From Bacillus sp. FJAT-50079 (GTDB lineage: Bacteria; Bacillota; Bacilli; Bacillales; Bacillaceae_C), in assembly GCF_018343515.1 (NCBI RefSeq), contig NZ_JAGYPD010000008.1, positions 1-64,000 on the forward strand: a DNA stretch of 64,000 nucleotides, read 5' to 3'. How positions within the stretch are numbered: position 1 is the stretch's first letter; every line of letters begins with the position of its first letter. Positions 1 to 10,908 of this stretch are shown here, one piece after another. Below the pieces are notes generated by a model. It saw only the letters and a list, made by a program, of their open reading frames with translations, was not told the origin of the DNA and made no database searches. Both the position numbers and the translations under genes were made by a program.

Positions 1-29
1 TTTTTGTTGGCCTAGCTGCCAACAATATT

Positions 30-1587
<1,558 letters not shown>

Positions 1588-1740
1588 GAAGTTTAGGCTC
1601 GCACGATGCGAGTCACAACGACGTTGTCACAGGATGTGACGTTCTTAGTCGTTGATCCTTACTCTTGCTGGCAATGGTTTAAAACCATTGTTTAAAAAAT
1701 AATTTGACGTTCGTTTCGTTCAGTTTTCAAAGATCAAACA
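1588..1740 (-). promoter_or_regulatory. rRNA leader with boxA-type antitermination sequence
   Basis: Transcribed leader between the rRNA promoters and 16S. On the minus strand it contains TGATCTTTGAAAACTGAAC (about 1720-1738), the boxA-like element typical of Bacillus rRNA leaders. Nearer the gene (about 1600-1660) there are nested inverted repeats, including GTCAC AGGAT GTGAC and an outer AACGAC/GTCGTT pair. These probably belong to the 16S processing stem. The boxA role is inferred from similarity to known Bacillus leaders. Confidence 0.75.
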
Positions 1741-1767
1741 GCACCACTCTCAAGGAGCAACTCTATT

Positions 1768-1796
1768 AATATATCACATTAAATTTGAGCCGTCAA
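1768..1796 (-). promoter_or_regulatory. rRNA promoter P2
   Basis: On the minus strand TTGACG (1796-1791) and TATATT (1773-1768) are separated by exactly 17 bases. This fits a sigma-A promoter feeding the 16S leader. It lies about 94 bp downstream of a second promoter, the usual tandem arrangement of Bacillaceae rrn operons. Confidence 0.85.
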
Positions 1797-1861
1797 CACT
1801 TTTCTTTTTTCTTTTTAAGAGAATTCCAAGAAATTGTTTCGCTAAATTTAACGATAAAAAC

Positions 1862-1890
1862 ATTCTATCACTTTAAAACTAGATGGTCAA
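1862..1890 (-). promoter_or_regulatory. rRNA promoter P1
   Basis: On the minus strand TTGACC (1890-1885) and TAGAAT (1867-1862) have a 17-base spacer. This is the upstream member of the tandem rRNA promoter pair. The region from here to 2181 is AT-rich and shows no gene. Confidence 0.8.
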
Positions 1891-2181
1891 GGAATATCTT
1901 TTTATTTTTTTAGAGTTGCATCTGAACACACTGTTTTCCATGTTCTACACGCCTTTTAAGCACATTAAGATAGGTTTAATTGATTATCAGCCATGCAGAT
2001 TCTCTTATCTCCTAGCGATATTCTTCCATTATTAAAAACATTACGCTTCTGCACTTATAGATGTAGGGAGACTTCTACTGATTCAAGTTAAATAGATTGA
2101 TAGACTTATTTACCTAATCATTTGAAGGTTGTCCCTTAATTTATAAGCATTGTCTATTTTTAATAATATTAAATAACGGGA

Positions 2182-2217
2182 AAAGGATCTTTCAGATTCC
2201 CCCCGAAAGATCCCTTT
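2182..2217 (-). terminator. Hairpin terminator after the hybrid kinase gene
   Basis: A 12-bp stem (AAAGGATCTTTC at 2182-2193 against GAAAGATCCCTTT at 2205-2217) encloses a C/G-rich loop and is followed on the minus strand by a short T run. It lies about 130 bp beyond the stop of the kinase gene and probably ends that transcript before the rRNA promoters. Confidence 0.7.
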
Positions 2218-2349
2218 ATTCATTACTCCCAATATTGATATTAACGTATTTAGTTTAGGGTTATTCCAGAATTACCGAAAATATAAAATCTCACAACTTG
2301 GAACAGAAGTTAAATTTGGTCTCTAGACTTAGCTTTTATTATTTGTTCT

Positions 2350-5300
2350 TTATACAGATGAACTATTATTTGGTACAGTAAATGTGATCGATGTTCCAAC
2401 ATTGACTGTACTCTTAACATGCAGACCTTTGCCATATGATCGCTTCAAACGTTGTTCGGTATTGACAAGTCCAATGCCCTTTTCTTGATCGGATTGGATT
2501 GAAAAGATTTGCTTAATCTGTTCCTCATCCATCCCTACACCATCATCAATAACGGAAATTTCCGTATAACCGTCATTTTTATGGATTCGTATAATTATTA
2601 CTCCTCCATTGGTACGCTTTAATACGCCATGATTGACTGCATTTTCTACTAATGTTTGGATAGATAAAGGTGGAATCATTACATTTTCAACTTCGTCTAT
2701 TTCCCATTTTACATGCAGCCTGTTTCCAAATCGCTCTTTTTCAATATATAAATAGGATTCAATCAATTCAAGTTCATATTCAAGTGGCACAAGATTGTCT
2801 ATGTTTTTTAGATAGAAACTACTTTGCAAGTATAGTGAGAATTTCTCAAGAAGCTGGACCATTCTCGACATATCTATTTCGCTTAATGAAACAATCGCAT
2901 TCAGCGTATTTAATAAAAAGTGCGGTCGAATTTGCGCTTGCAGCCATGCAGCTTCCATTCTTAACCGTTCATTAATTGATACTTGTAAATTTGTTAGAGC
3001 ATGCACCCGAGCATTTAATTCTATGGCATCAACTGGTTTTACTACGTAATCATTTGCCCCCGCTAAAAATCCAGTATAAATATCTTCCGTATGGCCACGA
3101 GCTGTTAAGAGCAAAATTGGAAGCTCAGATATGGAAAACTTCTCCCGTATCGAACGGGTTAATTCATACCCGGACATGTTGGGCATCATAACATCCGAAA
3201 TAATTAGATCCCAATCATTTCTTTCGAGTTTTCCCAGCGCTTCTTTTCCGCTAGTAACAACCTCTACCTTATATTGGTCCTCAGAAAGAATATTTGTTAA
3301 CACTCTTAAGTTTACTGGATCATCATCGATTGCTAAAATTCTTGGTCTATATGATGCTACCCTATTTTCAGTGGATAATTCTATCATTGAATTCATCGCA
3401 CTCGGTATTTTTTTAAAAGGAAGTTCACTTATATTTATAAGCGGTGCCGCTGCTGCTATTGGTTTTTCAGTCGATCCTTCAGCTAGCGGTAACGTAAATG
3501 TAAATACCGATCCCTCACCTAAGACAGAACTCGCCCGCATTGTTCCACCATGCAGTTCTACTAATTGCCGACAAATGCTAAGCCCAAGACCGAGCCCACC
3601 TCCAATTGCGGTAATACTGGAATCACCTTGTTCATATGGTTCGAAAATAATTTGGAGCGTTTTTTCATCTATCCCAATTCCCGTATCCGCAATATGGATA
3701 TGGCCCATTCCATCCTTTATATCGGCCGTAACAGTAATGGTACCTTCATCCGTATATTTCACCGCATTATGAAGAAGATTAAACAATATTTGAATCAACC
3801 TGTTTTTATCGGCAACTACATGCGGGAAGTCACTTATGATGTTAACTTCCATTTGAATATTTTTATTTTCAATGAGAACTTTAAGCATATCGATAACGCC
3901 TACGGAGACAGCTCTGACATCTATATTTTCGAGTTGGAGATGAATCCGGTGTTCCTTCAGACGAGTAATGTCCAATAAATCTTCTAATGTCCGTGACATA
4001 TGATGCCCAATTGTCAGTTGAAGAGTCAAGCCGTCTTGAACTTTTTCATCCAATTGCCTTGATCTATTTCGTAAAATAGACTGTGTAATATTAATGATAC
4101 CGTGTAATGGATTCCGAAGCTCATGGGATGTATTTGCAAGAAATTCATCCTTTCGCTTAATCTCTTTTTGGAGTTGAATAGCAAGTTCCTCATTCGAAGC
4201 ATTTAAAGCTAATAATTGCTTGTTTTGTTGCTCCGTCTTTTGAGTCCTCTCCGCAAAATCTTTGCTCATGAGGATGACATTAAGCATTACATAAACACCG
4301 ACAGCCGGTAACATTAATGTCCATGAGTGATACCAATTTTTCCCGATTGCAAAATCATTAAAAAAGGCAAGAAATATGATTCCCATTCCAATCAAATTAA
4401 TTTTTGCATTTCTATTCTGGTTACGAATGCTTTTGTAAATTACATAAATTAAATAGAAAAAGGTAGGAACAGCTAAATAAAATACTTTGAAGAAGAGTGC
4501 TTGGAAAAATACGGGCTGTGTAAATAAAGTAGTGACAATGAGCGTAATATGTACAATAGATAGCACGTATAGCACTTTTTTGGAAAACTCTTCTTTATGC
4601 CAGTGCCATAATAAAATAACATAGAACAATGAACTTGCCTCTGTCAGTATATATTCTAATCTGGTGCCCCAAAGCCAAGACATGTCTGAAAATAAAAGCG
4701 TATAGTAAAAAGGAACCGCAAATAAAGCGCGAACAGAAATGAGCATAGAAAACATACCAAATATAAAAAACACTTGTTCTTGTCTGCGATACAAAGAAAA
4801 GAGAACCATAAACAGACCAATGATAAAAATACAACCATTAATAAAGAGAGTTCCTATAATATTCGTATTAAATTTTCGAGATACAGTCGATGCTTCGCCA
4901 AAATAAATTGAGTTTTCAAGTCCTCCGCGAATATGGTCAAAGCTAGATACTTGAATCGTAAGTAATACCTCATCTGATTGCGCAAAAAAATACCCTATTC
5001 TTGGTGACATTTCAGTAGCATGTATAGATGAATCTTGCCCAACTATACCATTCCTAGAGATCTCATTTTGATCTACAAAAAGAGTGTAAGCACTGTATTG
5101 ATATGGTATGTATATGGCTAATGCTTTCTCTATATATTCTTCAGGGATTTTAATAGTTGCGCTATATGTGCCGAATGAGTTGATATTTCCCGTATGGGTT
5201 TGAAATGACTCAGGAAGCGTGACTACCTCTACCATTCCATCGCTCCATTGCGATTTCACCTCATCGGGTGTTAATAATTTCTTTTCAAAAAAGTGCCATT

Positions 5301-5496
5301 CCCCATCTAAATTCGTATAAAAATCTTTCGATTGTAGCTGATTACTAAAATCAAACCCCTTTGATGCAGCAGACTGTTTCGCCGAGGCACTACCATGAGA
5401 AATCAACGTTAAGATAAATAAGATCGCTATACATACTAATACATATCGATTATGCTTAACTACCAACTGACTCATCCCCACTTCACATACCTGCAT
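2350..5496 (-). CDS. Hybrid sensor histidine kinase: 7TMR-DISM sensor, HisKA/HATPase, receiver and C-terminal LytS-type kinase
   Basis: A 1048-residue membrane signalling protein. A signal-like hydrophobic segment (about 15-35) precedes an extracellular region of the 7TMR-DISM type (about 50-200) and roughly seven membrane spans (about 210-410). A coiled linker leads to a HisKA domain with H458 in SHELRNPLHG, then a HATPase domain (N box NLLHNAVKY, G box GGGLGLGLS). A receiver domain follows with DDD at 724-726 and phosphoacceptor D768 in SDVMMPN. Last comes a second kinase module of the LytS/YpdA type (QIRPHFLLNTLN with H859, and LVENAVNHG). The gene stands alone, with no response regulator gene beside it, so phosphate may pass internally to the receiver or to an unlinked partner. 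An in-frame ATG at 5475 follows GAAGTGGGG and could be the true start. The ligand is unknown. Confidence 0.9.
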   Translation of the reverse strand: MQVCEVGMSQLVVKHNRYVLVCIAILFILTLISHGSASAKQSAASKGFDFSNQLQSKDFYTNLDGEWHFFEKKLLTPDEVKSQWSDGMVEVVTLPESFQTHTGNINSFGTYSATIKIPEEYIEKALAIYIPYQYSAYTLFVDQNEISRNGIVGQDSSIHATEMSPRIGYFFAQSDEVLLTIQVSSFDHIRGGLENSIYFGEASTVSRKFNTNIIGTLFINGCIFIIGLFMVLFSLYRRQEQVFFIFGMFSMLISVRALFAVPFYYTLLFSDMSWLWGTRLEYILTEASSLFYVILLWHWHKEEFSKKVLYVLSIVHITLIVTTLFTQPVFFQALFFKVFYLAVPTFFYLIYVIYKSIRNQNRNAKINLIGMGIIFLAFFNDFAIGKNWYHSWTLMLPAVGVYVMLNVILMSKDFAERTQKTEQQNKQLLALNASNEELAIQLQKEIKRKDEFLANTSHELRNPLHGIINITQSILRNRSRQLDEKVQDGLTLQLTIGHHMSRTLEDLLDITRLKEHRIHLQLENIDVRAVSVGVIDMLKVLIENKNIQMEVNIISDFPHVVADKNRLIQILFNLLHNAVKYTDEGTITVTADIKDGMGHIHIADTGIGIDEKTLQIIFEPYEQGDSSITAIGGGLGLGLSICRQLVELHGGTMRASSVLGEGSVFTFTLPLAEGSTEKPIAAAAPLINISELPFKKIPSAMNSMIELSTENRVASYRPRILAIDDDPVNLRVLTNILSEDQYKVEVVTSGKEALGKLERNDWDLIISDVMMPNMSGYELTRSIREKFSISELPILLLTARGHTEDIYTGFLAGANDYVVKPVDAIELNARVHALTNLQVSINERLRMEAAWLQAQIRPHFLLNTLNAIVSLSEIDMSRMVQLLEKFSLYLQSSFYLKNIDNLVPLEYELELIESYLYIEKERFGNRLHVKWEIDEVENVMIPPLSIQTLVENAVNHGVLKRTNGGVIIIRIHKNDGYTEISVIDDGVGMDEEQIKQIFSIQSDQEKGIGLVNTEQRLKRSYGKGLHVKSTVNVGTSITFTVPNNSSSV

Positions 5497-5605
5497 ATTA
5501 TGAATAAAGCTATTCTAGCACACAATCGTACTAATCGAATATGCCTCAGCGTAATTGGGACAAGATTTTTTCATAGATACGAGCGACTAAAAAAATTCTA
5601 GAATC

Positions 5606-5757
5606 TATATAAGTTGAAATAAATAGTATACTTAAAATGCTGAAAGTAAACGCCGTTGATTTCCGTTCCAGGCGGACGTTTGCCGCTCCCCCCAGAAGTC
5701 GCCCAATCAACTAGGTATGCATCCGTTTAAAAGAACATCTTAATTTCAACTTATATA
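5606..5757. repeat. Dispersed TIR repeat element, copy A
   Basis: A 152-bp element bounded by perfect 15-bp terminal inverted repeats (TATATAAGTTGAAAT / ATTTCAACTTATATA). Inside it are CCGTTGATTTCCGTTCCAGG near the left end and CAATCAACTAGGTATGCATC near the right end. Two other copies lie at 23902-24105 and 48278-48417 with the same ends and inner blocks but different middles. It has no coding capacity, so it looks like a MITE-type or structural-RNA repeat. Confidence 0.85.
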
Positions 5758-6141
5758 TATTTGAATATCTTTTACAGTCTAAAAATTGGGATTTAGCTAT
5801 TGATTATTTTGATAAAAAGATCTGTCCCTATTATGACGATTCATAAAAGAAAAAAATTGGAGTTTAATACTGTCTTTCTTGTTGAAGATGACTCAGCTTT
5901 CTAGTCTTATGAAAGTGACCCTGGAGAAACAACTGCTACTTTTTTGTATCTATTTCTAGAGCTAAAGAAAGCCTGTTTTGCACGTACTCAGATAAGGAAT
6001 GGTCAATAGTCGGAAGAAATATAATAACGAAGTTTTTACGAAGTATTGATAGAAAGTAATGTTGTTACCGAAAAACATTATTAGAACAAGAATATTTTTT
6101 TTAGATGAATGAGAAATTACCCATCTTTTTCTTGTCTATAA
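5758..6141. other. Intergenic region without a recognisable gene
   Basis: AT-rich sequence between repeat copy A and the terminator of the siderophore ABC operon. I see no start site with a ribosome-binding site and no conserved motif here. Confidence 0.5.
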
Positions 6142-6173
6142 AACGAGGTCAAGCAATGATGCTCGACCTTGTT
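6142..6173 (-). terminator. Terminator of the siderophore ABC operon
   Basis: Stem AACGAGGTC (6142-6150) pairs with GACCTTGTT (6165-6173), extended by AGC/GCT around a short loop. On the minus strand it is followed by TTTT. It lies about 70 bp past the ATPase gene. T runs on both sides make it potentially bidirectional. Confidence 0.8.
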
Positions 6174-6244
6174 TTTATCCACATTTTCCTTTTTAAAAAC
6201 TAGTTTACTTTTGATTTTTTTGGAAGTTCAAGTTCATTTTATAA

Positions 6245-6997
6245 CTAATAAATCGCTACTGGCCCATAAGGACCATCGATAATTTCTATTTTCGTTTCAA
6301 AAATATCTGTCAAAATTTCTGGATCCATAATCTCTTCTACAGTTCCAAAAGCGGCAATTTGTCCATCTTTCATCGCACAAATTCGATCAGAATATTTGGC
6401 TGCAAAATTTATATCATGCATCACAGTTAGAATGGTTCTTCCAAATTCATTCGCAGCCTGTCTCAAATGCTCCATCATTTGAACAGAACGAGCGACATCA
6501 AGATTGTTCAGAGGCTCGTCCAAAAGTACATATTCAGTTTCTTGGCACAAAACCATTGCAACATATGCCCTTTGCCTTTGACCACCTGAAAGCTCATCTA
6601 AATATCGATTTTCTAGATCAGTCAAGTCTAAAAAATCGATATATTTAGAAATAATAGCCTCATCCTCTTTCGTTAATCTTCCTTGCGAATGAGGAAAACG
6701 TCCATATCCAGCTAGTTGCCTGACCGTAAGCCTCGTTACAAAATGATTTTCTTGTCGCAAAATGGTTACAATTTTTGCTAGGTCTTTTGATTTAGATTTA
6801 GAAACATCCATATTTGCCACTTTAATTTGACCTTCATCCATATGCAAAAGTCTTCCAATCATCAAAAGTGTTGTAGACTTTCCAGCACCATTAGGCCCAA
6901 TTAAAGAAGTAAAACCAGCTTTTGGTATTTCAATATCCAAAGGTCCTATTTTTACCTGATCAGTATACAACTTTCTAGCATTCTCAATTTTTATCAT
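6245..6997 (-). CDS. Iron-siderophore ABC transporter, ATP-binding protein
   Basis: A 250-residue ATPase of the FecE/FepC/YclP type that would energise import of an Fe(III)-siderophore. Visible motifs are Walker A GPNGAGKST (about 34-42), the ABC signature LSGGQRQRA (about 137-145), Walker B YVLLDEP and the switch histidine in TVMHD. It is the last gene of a four-gene operon (binding lipoprotein, permease, permease, ATPase), and its start overlaps the end of the preceding permease gene by 4 bp (ATGA type). Family and general function are clear. The substrate is not proven: the set resembles B. subtilis YclNOPQ and the Fat systems, which take up petrobactin and related catecholates, but the binding protein comes first here, as in Fat-type operons. 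Confidence 0.92.
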   Translation of the reverse strand: MIKIENARKLYTDQVKIGPLDIEIPKAGFTSLIGPNGAGKSTTLLMIGRLLHMDEGQIKVANMDVSKSKSKDLAKIVTILRQENHFVTRLTVRQLAGYGRFPHSQGRLTKEDEAIISKYIDFLDLTDLENRYLDELSGGQRQRAYVAMVLCQETEYVLLDEPLNNLDVARSVQMMEHLRQAANEFGRTILTVMHDINFAAKYSDRICAMKDGQIAAFGTVEEIMDPEILTDIFETKIEIIDGPYGPVAIY

Positions 6998-8064
6998 AAA
7001 GCCCTCTTCCTTAAAATTACAATTAAAAATATGATTCCACCAAACAGTTCGATAATAACTGAAACTACACCTTGAGCATTGAATACATGATACATAAAAA
7101 AGTATGCACCTGTTAGTATCAAAAATCCGATAGCAAGCGCCATTGGAAAAATATATCTGTGATCGTGAGTTGGCGCCGCTTGATAACTCAACGTTGCAAC
7201 TAAAAAGCCAAAGAAAGTTAGTGGTCCAACTAAAGCCGTTGAAATGGACATCAAAACAGCAACTAAAACAAGCGTATAAATGATACCAGATTGATGTTTC
7301 ACTCCAAATGAAGTAGCGACATCCTTGCCAAGTGACAATACATTTAATTTCTTAGAATATGTAAGAAGTAATATCGCTACAATGATTACCATCGGAATGA
7401 CAATAGGAAAATAGGCAGCATCTGCATTATTGACGGAACCAAACAATCTTGCTTGTAAAATATCAAACTCAGATGGCGAAAGAAGTCTTCTCATGAAAGT
7501 TGAGACGGATCTCAGCCCAGTTCCAATAATAATACCAACCAAAAGCATAAGTTGTAAATTTCCATACTTTCCAGAAAGCAGCCATCCATAAAGGATCAAA
7601 CTCATCAAGACCATAGCCATCACTTGAAACAGAAATGATCCAGTGCCACTAAACCCGATCAATGCACCAGCACCAAAGAAAAATATTGTACTCGTTTGAA
7701 TGGCTGAGTACAGTGATTCAAAGCCTAGAAGCGAAGGTGTGATAATGCGATTATTCGTAATCGATTGGAAAGCAACGGTTGACAAACTATGACAAATTGC
7801 AGCAATAATCATTGCAACCACAGCGACGATCCTTCTTTTAACAACCGGGATAAAAGAAGGTGAATCGATTGGAACCGGATTGTTATAAACTAAAAGCCCG
7901 TACGAAGAAAGAACGCCTAAAGCAATCAATGTGATGAGCAAAATCCAATAACGTTTTTCCTCTTTCTTATTACGAAAAGCTCTAGCTGATCTCTTTTCTT
8001 TTCGAAGGCTAGAATTGATTACGACATTATCTGTATTTCTATATTCCAATGCGTTCATCTTCAT
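6994..8064 (-). CDS. Iron-siderophore ABC transporter, permease (second)
   Basis: A 356-residue FecCD-family membrane permease with about nine or ten hydrophobic spans after an unusually long basic N-terminal tail (about 38 residues before the first span). It pairs with the other permease to form the channel for the Fe-siderophore complex. The gene overlaps both neighbours by 4 bp, showing translational coupling within the operon. The late segment SISTALVGPLTFFGFLVA corresponds to the conserved FecCD ATPase-coupling loop. It is closest in layout to YclO. An in-frame ATG three codons later is also possible. Confidence 0.9.
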   Translation of the reverse strand: MKMNALEYRNTDNVVINSSLRKEKRSARAFRNKKEEKRYWILLITLIALGVLSSYGLLVYNNPVPIDSPSFIPVVKRRIVAVVAMIIAAICHSLSTVAFQSITNNRIITPSLLGFESLYSAIQTSTIFFFGAGALIGFSGTGSFLFQVMAMVLMSLILYGWLLSGKYGNLQLMLLVGIIIGTGLRSVSTFMRRLLSPSEFDILQARLFGSVNNADAAYFPIVIPMVIIVAILLLTYSKKLNVLSLGKDVATSFGVKHQSGIIYTLVLVAVLMSISTALVGPLTFFGFLVATLSYQAAPTHDHRYIFPMALAIGFLILTGAYFFMYHVFNAQGVVSVIIELFGGIIFLIVILRKRAL

Positions 8065-9077
8065 CTTAGCCTCCTTGGTTTTCTTCGTCTCAATAAAATA
8101 GCAATAAATACGACTGCCCCCACTGTTCCGAGTATTAAAGAGACAGGTACTTCAAAAGGCATGATAATTGTTCGAGAAATGATGTCACAAACCGTTATCG
8201 TACCCATTCCGATCACACATACCCAAGGCAAATTACTTCTAAGATCATCGCCTCTAAACATGGAAACAATATTCGGAACAATTAAACCTAAAAAAGGTAA
8301 GTTTCCAATTACAGCTGCAACAATTCCAACTGCAAAAGAAATCAGACCAGTAGCGAAAAGAACGAGCCGATTATAATTTACGCCAAGACTTGTGGCAACA
8401 TCTTCCCCTAGTCCAGCTAAAGTCAATCGATTCGCATACATAAAAATAAGAATCGTAACGATAACAATTAGCCATAAATATTCATATCTTCCAATTTGAA
8501 CAGCCGCAAAAGAACCTACAAACCAAGATTCAATATTTTGCGTCGCTTGAAAAAGGAGTCCAACAAAAGTGGAAACTGCAGAAATAACTGCTCCAAGCAT
8601 CAGCCCAATAATCGGAACAATTAAAGACGAGCGAAGTTTAACCCTTCTTAAAAATAAAAAGAAAATCATCGTTCCTATAAAAGAAAATGTGATTGCACCC
8701 GTCATTCTTAGCATTAAAGTTGGGGCAGGAAATATTAAATAAACAAGAAGGAGACCCAAACCTGCCCATTCAATCGTCCCTGTTGTGGTAGGTTCAACTA
8801 AACGATTCTGTGTAATCAGTTGCATGACGAGTCCTGCCATTGACATGGCAGCTCCAGTAAGCATCAGTGCGGCTGTTCTTGGCACACGCGTTATGAAAAA
8901 CATATCCATTCCATCTTCTTGTCCGCGTATATCATAAACTCCGGTAAACAGTGACAGTATACCTAAAATAATAACAACTAGCACAGCGAATATAAAAGGT
9001 TTTGTCCATATCTTATTGTGGTTATAAAGCTGGGGTTGAGAATTATTCTCAACCCCAGTAACTATATTTTTTTGCAC
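8061..9077 (-). CDS. Iron-siderophore ABC transporter, permease (first)
   Basis: A 338-residue FecCD-family permease of the YclN/FatD type. The conserved stretch GAAMSMAGLVMQLITQNRL (about residues 77-95) and the coupling loop IGNLPFLGLIVPNIVSMF are visible, with about nine membrane spans and a basic C-terminus (RRRKPRRLR). Translation starts at a GTG placed 8-9 nt after AAAGGAG (minus strand, next to 9077). It lies 19 bp after the binding-protein gene and overlaps the next permease gene by 4 bp. Confidence 0.9.
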   Translation of the reverse strand: MQKNIVTGVENNSQPQLYNHNKIWTKPFIFAVLVVIILGILSLFTGVYDIRGQEDGMDMFFITRVPRTAALMLTGAAMSMAGLVMQLITQNRLVEPTTTGTIEWAGLGLLLVYLIFPAPTLMLRMTGAITFSFIGTMIFFLFLRRVKLRSSLIVPIIGLMLGAVISAVSTFVGLLFQATQNIESWFVGSFAAVQIGRYEYLWLIVIVTILIFMYANRLTLAGLGEDVATSLGVNYNRLVLFATGLISFAVGIVAAVIGNLPFLGLIVPNIVSMFRGDDLRSNLPWVCVIGMGTITVCDIISRTIIMPFEVPVSLILGTVGAVVFIAILLRRRKPRRLR

Positions 9078-9096
9078 TATGTGAGACTCCTTTAGA

Positions 9097-10143
9097 TTAC
9101 TTACCTAACGTATTTGCAAGGTTTTCAAATAACTCTAGATAAGTTTGGATTGATTCATTTGTGTAAGTGTCATTTGGTGCATAAACGATCTTTCCTTCAG
9201 TAACAGCAGTTACGTTTTGAAGAGCAGGCGCATTATCAATAACATCTTGAGCAGGAACTGCATCAGATTCAGATGATACCGCAGCATCACGATCCATTAC
9301 AAAAATCCAATCAGGATTACTTTGTGCAATTGCTTCAACAGAAACTTCATCACCTTGGTGATCTGATGTAGATTTTTCAACTTCTAATGCCGGAGCCCAG
9401 CCGAAAATTTCATACATTGGTCCCCAAACACGTCCAGTATGAGGAGCTGCAAAACCAATATTCCCACCAGAAACGATTACACTCATAACTGTATCCGTTC
9501 CATTATAGGCAGACTTAGCGTCTTCGATCGCTTGATCAAAATCAGCTACCAATTGTTTCGCCTCTTCGTTTTTATCAAAAATTTGTCCCAAAGTAGTTGT
9601 AGCATCCTTAAGTCCATTTACTAAGTTTTCTCCAGGTGTAGCAGCTTCCTCAGAAACATCAATATTCAGGTCAATAACAACTGCATTTGGCACTAATTTT
9701 TTAATCTCTTCATAATAGCTACCAAATCTTTGACCGACGATTACAAGCTCAGGCTCAACAGCTGCGATAATTTCAAGATTTGGTTCACGGTGATTTCCAA
9801 TATCTTGAACTGACTCATCACTTACATATGGTGAATCCTCAGGCATTACAGCTTTAGGAGCAGCCGCTAACTCAATTCCCCAATCAGATAAAGTTTCAAA
9901 CGTTCTATTATCCAAAGCAACTACATTCTTTGGATTTACAGGAATAGTAACCGTTCCATGAGCATCAGTGATTTCAACCGTTGAAGCTTCATTAGAATCA
10001 TTTACAGCTTCAGTAGAATTATTTTCTTGCCCATCCGTTTCACCAGTTTTACCAGTTTCATTACTTGAATTTGAGCAAGCTACCAACATCATAGCAAAAA
10101 TTGCCATTATAAAAGTTAATTTGAAAAAATTAAATTTTCTCAT
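9097..10143 (-). CDS. Iron-siderophore ABC transporter, substrate-binding lipoprotein
   Basis: A 348-residue extracellular binding protein with a lipoprotein signal ending in MLVAC (lipid-modified Cys about residue 23), then a Ser/Asn/Glu-rich linker and a class III (TroA/FepB-like) binding fold. Typical pieces are the NPKNVVALD start of the fold, EPELVIVGQR, and SNPDWIFVMDRDAA. The sequence resembles B. subtilis YclQ and FatB-type receptors, which bind petrobactin or other catecholate siderophores. The exact ligand cannot be read from sequence. A perfect Fur box lies 144 bp upstream of the start, so iron repression is expected. It is the first gene of the operon. Confidence 0.9.
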   Translation of the reverse strand: MRKFNFFKLTFIMAIFAMMLVACSNSSNETGKTGETDGQENNSTEAVNDSNEASTVEITDAHGTVTIPVNPKNVVALDNRTFETLSDWGIELAAAPKAVMPEDSPYVSDESVQDIGNHREPNLEIIAAVEPELVIVGQRFGSYYEEIKKLVPNAVVIDLNIDVSEEAATPGENLVNGLKDATTTLGQIFDKNEEAKQLVADFDQAIEDAKSAYNGTDTVMSVIVSGGNIGFAAPHTGRVWGPMYEIFGWAPALEVEKSTSDHQGDEVSVEAIAQSNPDWIFVMDRDAAVSSESDAVPAQDVIDNAPALQNVTAVTEGKIVYAPNDTYTNESIQTYLELFENLANTLGK

Positions 10144-10286
10144 TTCCTATATCTCTCTCCTTATGTATAAACTTTATAAATAAATAGATTATTGAATTGA
10201 AAAAATTAATATCTATGTTTTTTATGCTCGATTTAAATAATAATAATCTCTATTTCACATAGTGCACAGCGACAACACAAAAACAA

Positions 10287-10301
10287 TGATAATGATTATC
10301 A
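10287..10301. promoter_or_regulatory. Fur box controlling the siderophore operon
   Basis: TGATAATGATTATCA is a perfect 7-1-7 Bacillus Fur operator, upstream of the binding-lipoprotein gene. It predicts repression when iron is plentiful. Confidence 0.93.
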
Positions 10302-10854
10302 ATTTCAATACTATGTTTAGTATACCAAATGAAAAAATAATATCAACATGAATTCTTCAAAGCTTGCGTGAAGAATAAAAAAGTACTAATTATGTGAATA
10401 TCTTGTGACGGATGCAAGTTGATCAATAAATTTGCTTCTTTTCTATTTGTTTTTTCAGGGTAGGTTACAAGGAGACGCGAGACTTAATAGGAGATTTAAC
10501 TTGAAGATCCATTGAAATATATAAATAGAATTCCTTTTTCAAATTCTCAAATGTGTAATTCAAAATTCTTGGCAATATTGAAATTTAGCTTTAATCTTAT
10601 CGCAATCTTTTTCGATACAACAATAGGTTAACCATATTTTGGAGTTAACGTTTTCTGATTTCCTTCTAAGGAGAAATAAGAAATATGAAAGACGCACAAA
10701 TCAAAAATTCACTATTTCTCATTTTGGTAAAAACTATACTCAGGATAAGGGTCTCCTCGTTGCCAACAGATTAAACAAAACAATTGAATATAGAAACCTA
10801 ACATTACAGTAACAACCAATTTATTCTAACAAAGCTCCAAAATGTACATGTGCT
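10302..10854. other. Long intergenic region without a recognisable gene
   Basis: About 550 bp of AT-rich sequence between the Fur-controlled operon and the guaA terminator. I found no frame with a credible ribosome-binding site, no RNA gene motif and no copy of the repeat families seen elsewhere in the window. Confidence 0.5.
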
Positions 10855-10904
10855 ATCAAAAAAAGGCCCTAGAAACCTGTGTTACCAAGGGTTTCAGGGC
10901 CTTT
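10855..10904 (-). terminator. guaA terminator
   Basis: Stem AAAGGCCCT (10862-10870) pairs with AGGGCCTTT (10896-10904), and inner pairing GAAACC/GGGTTTC strengthens it. On the minus strand it is followed by a run of seven Ts. It lies directly after the guaA stop. Confidence 0.92.
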
Positions 10905-10908
10905 CCTT

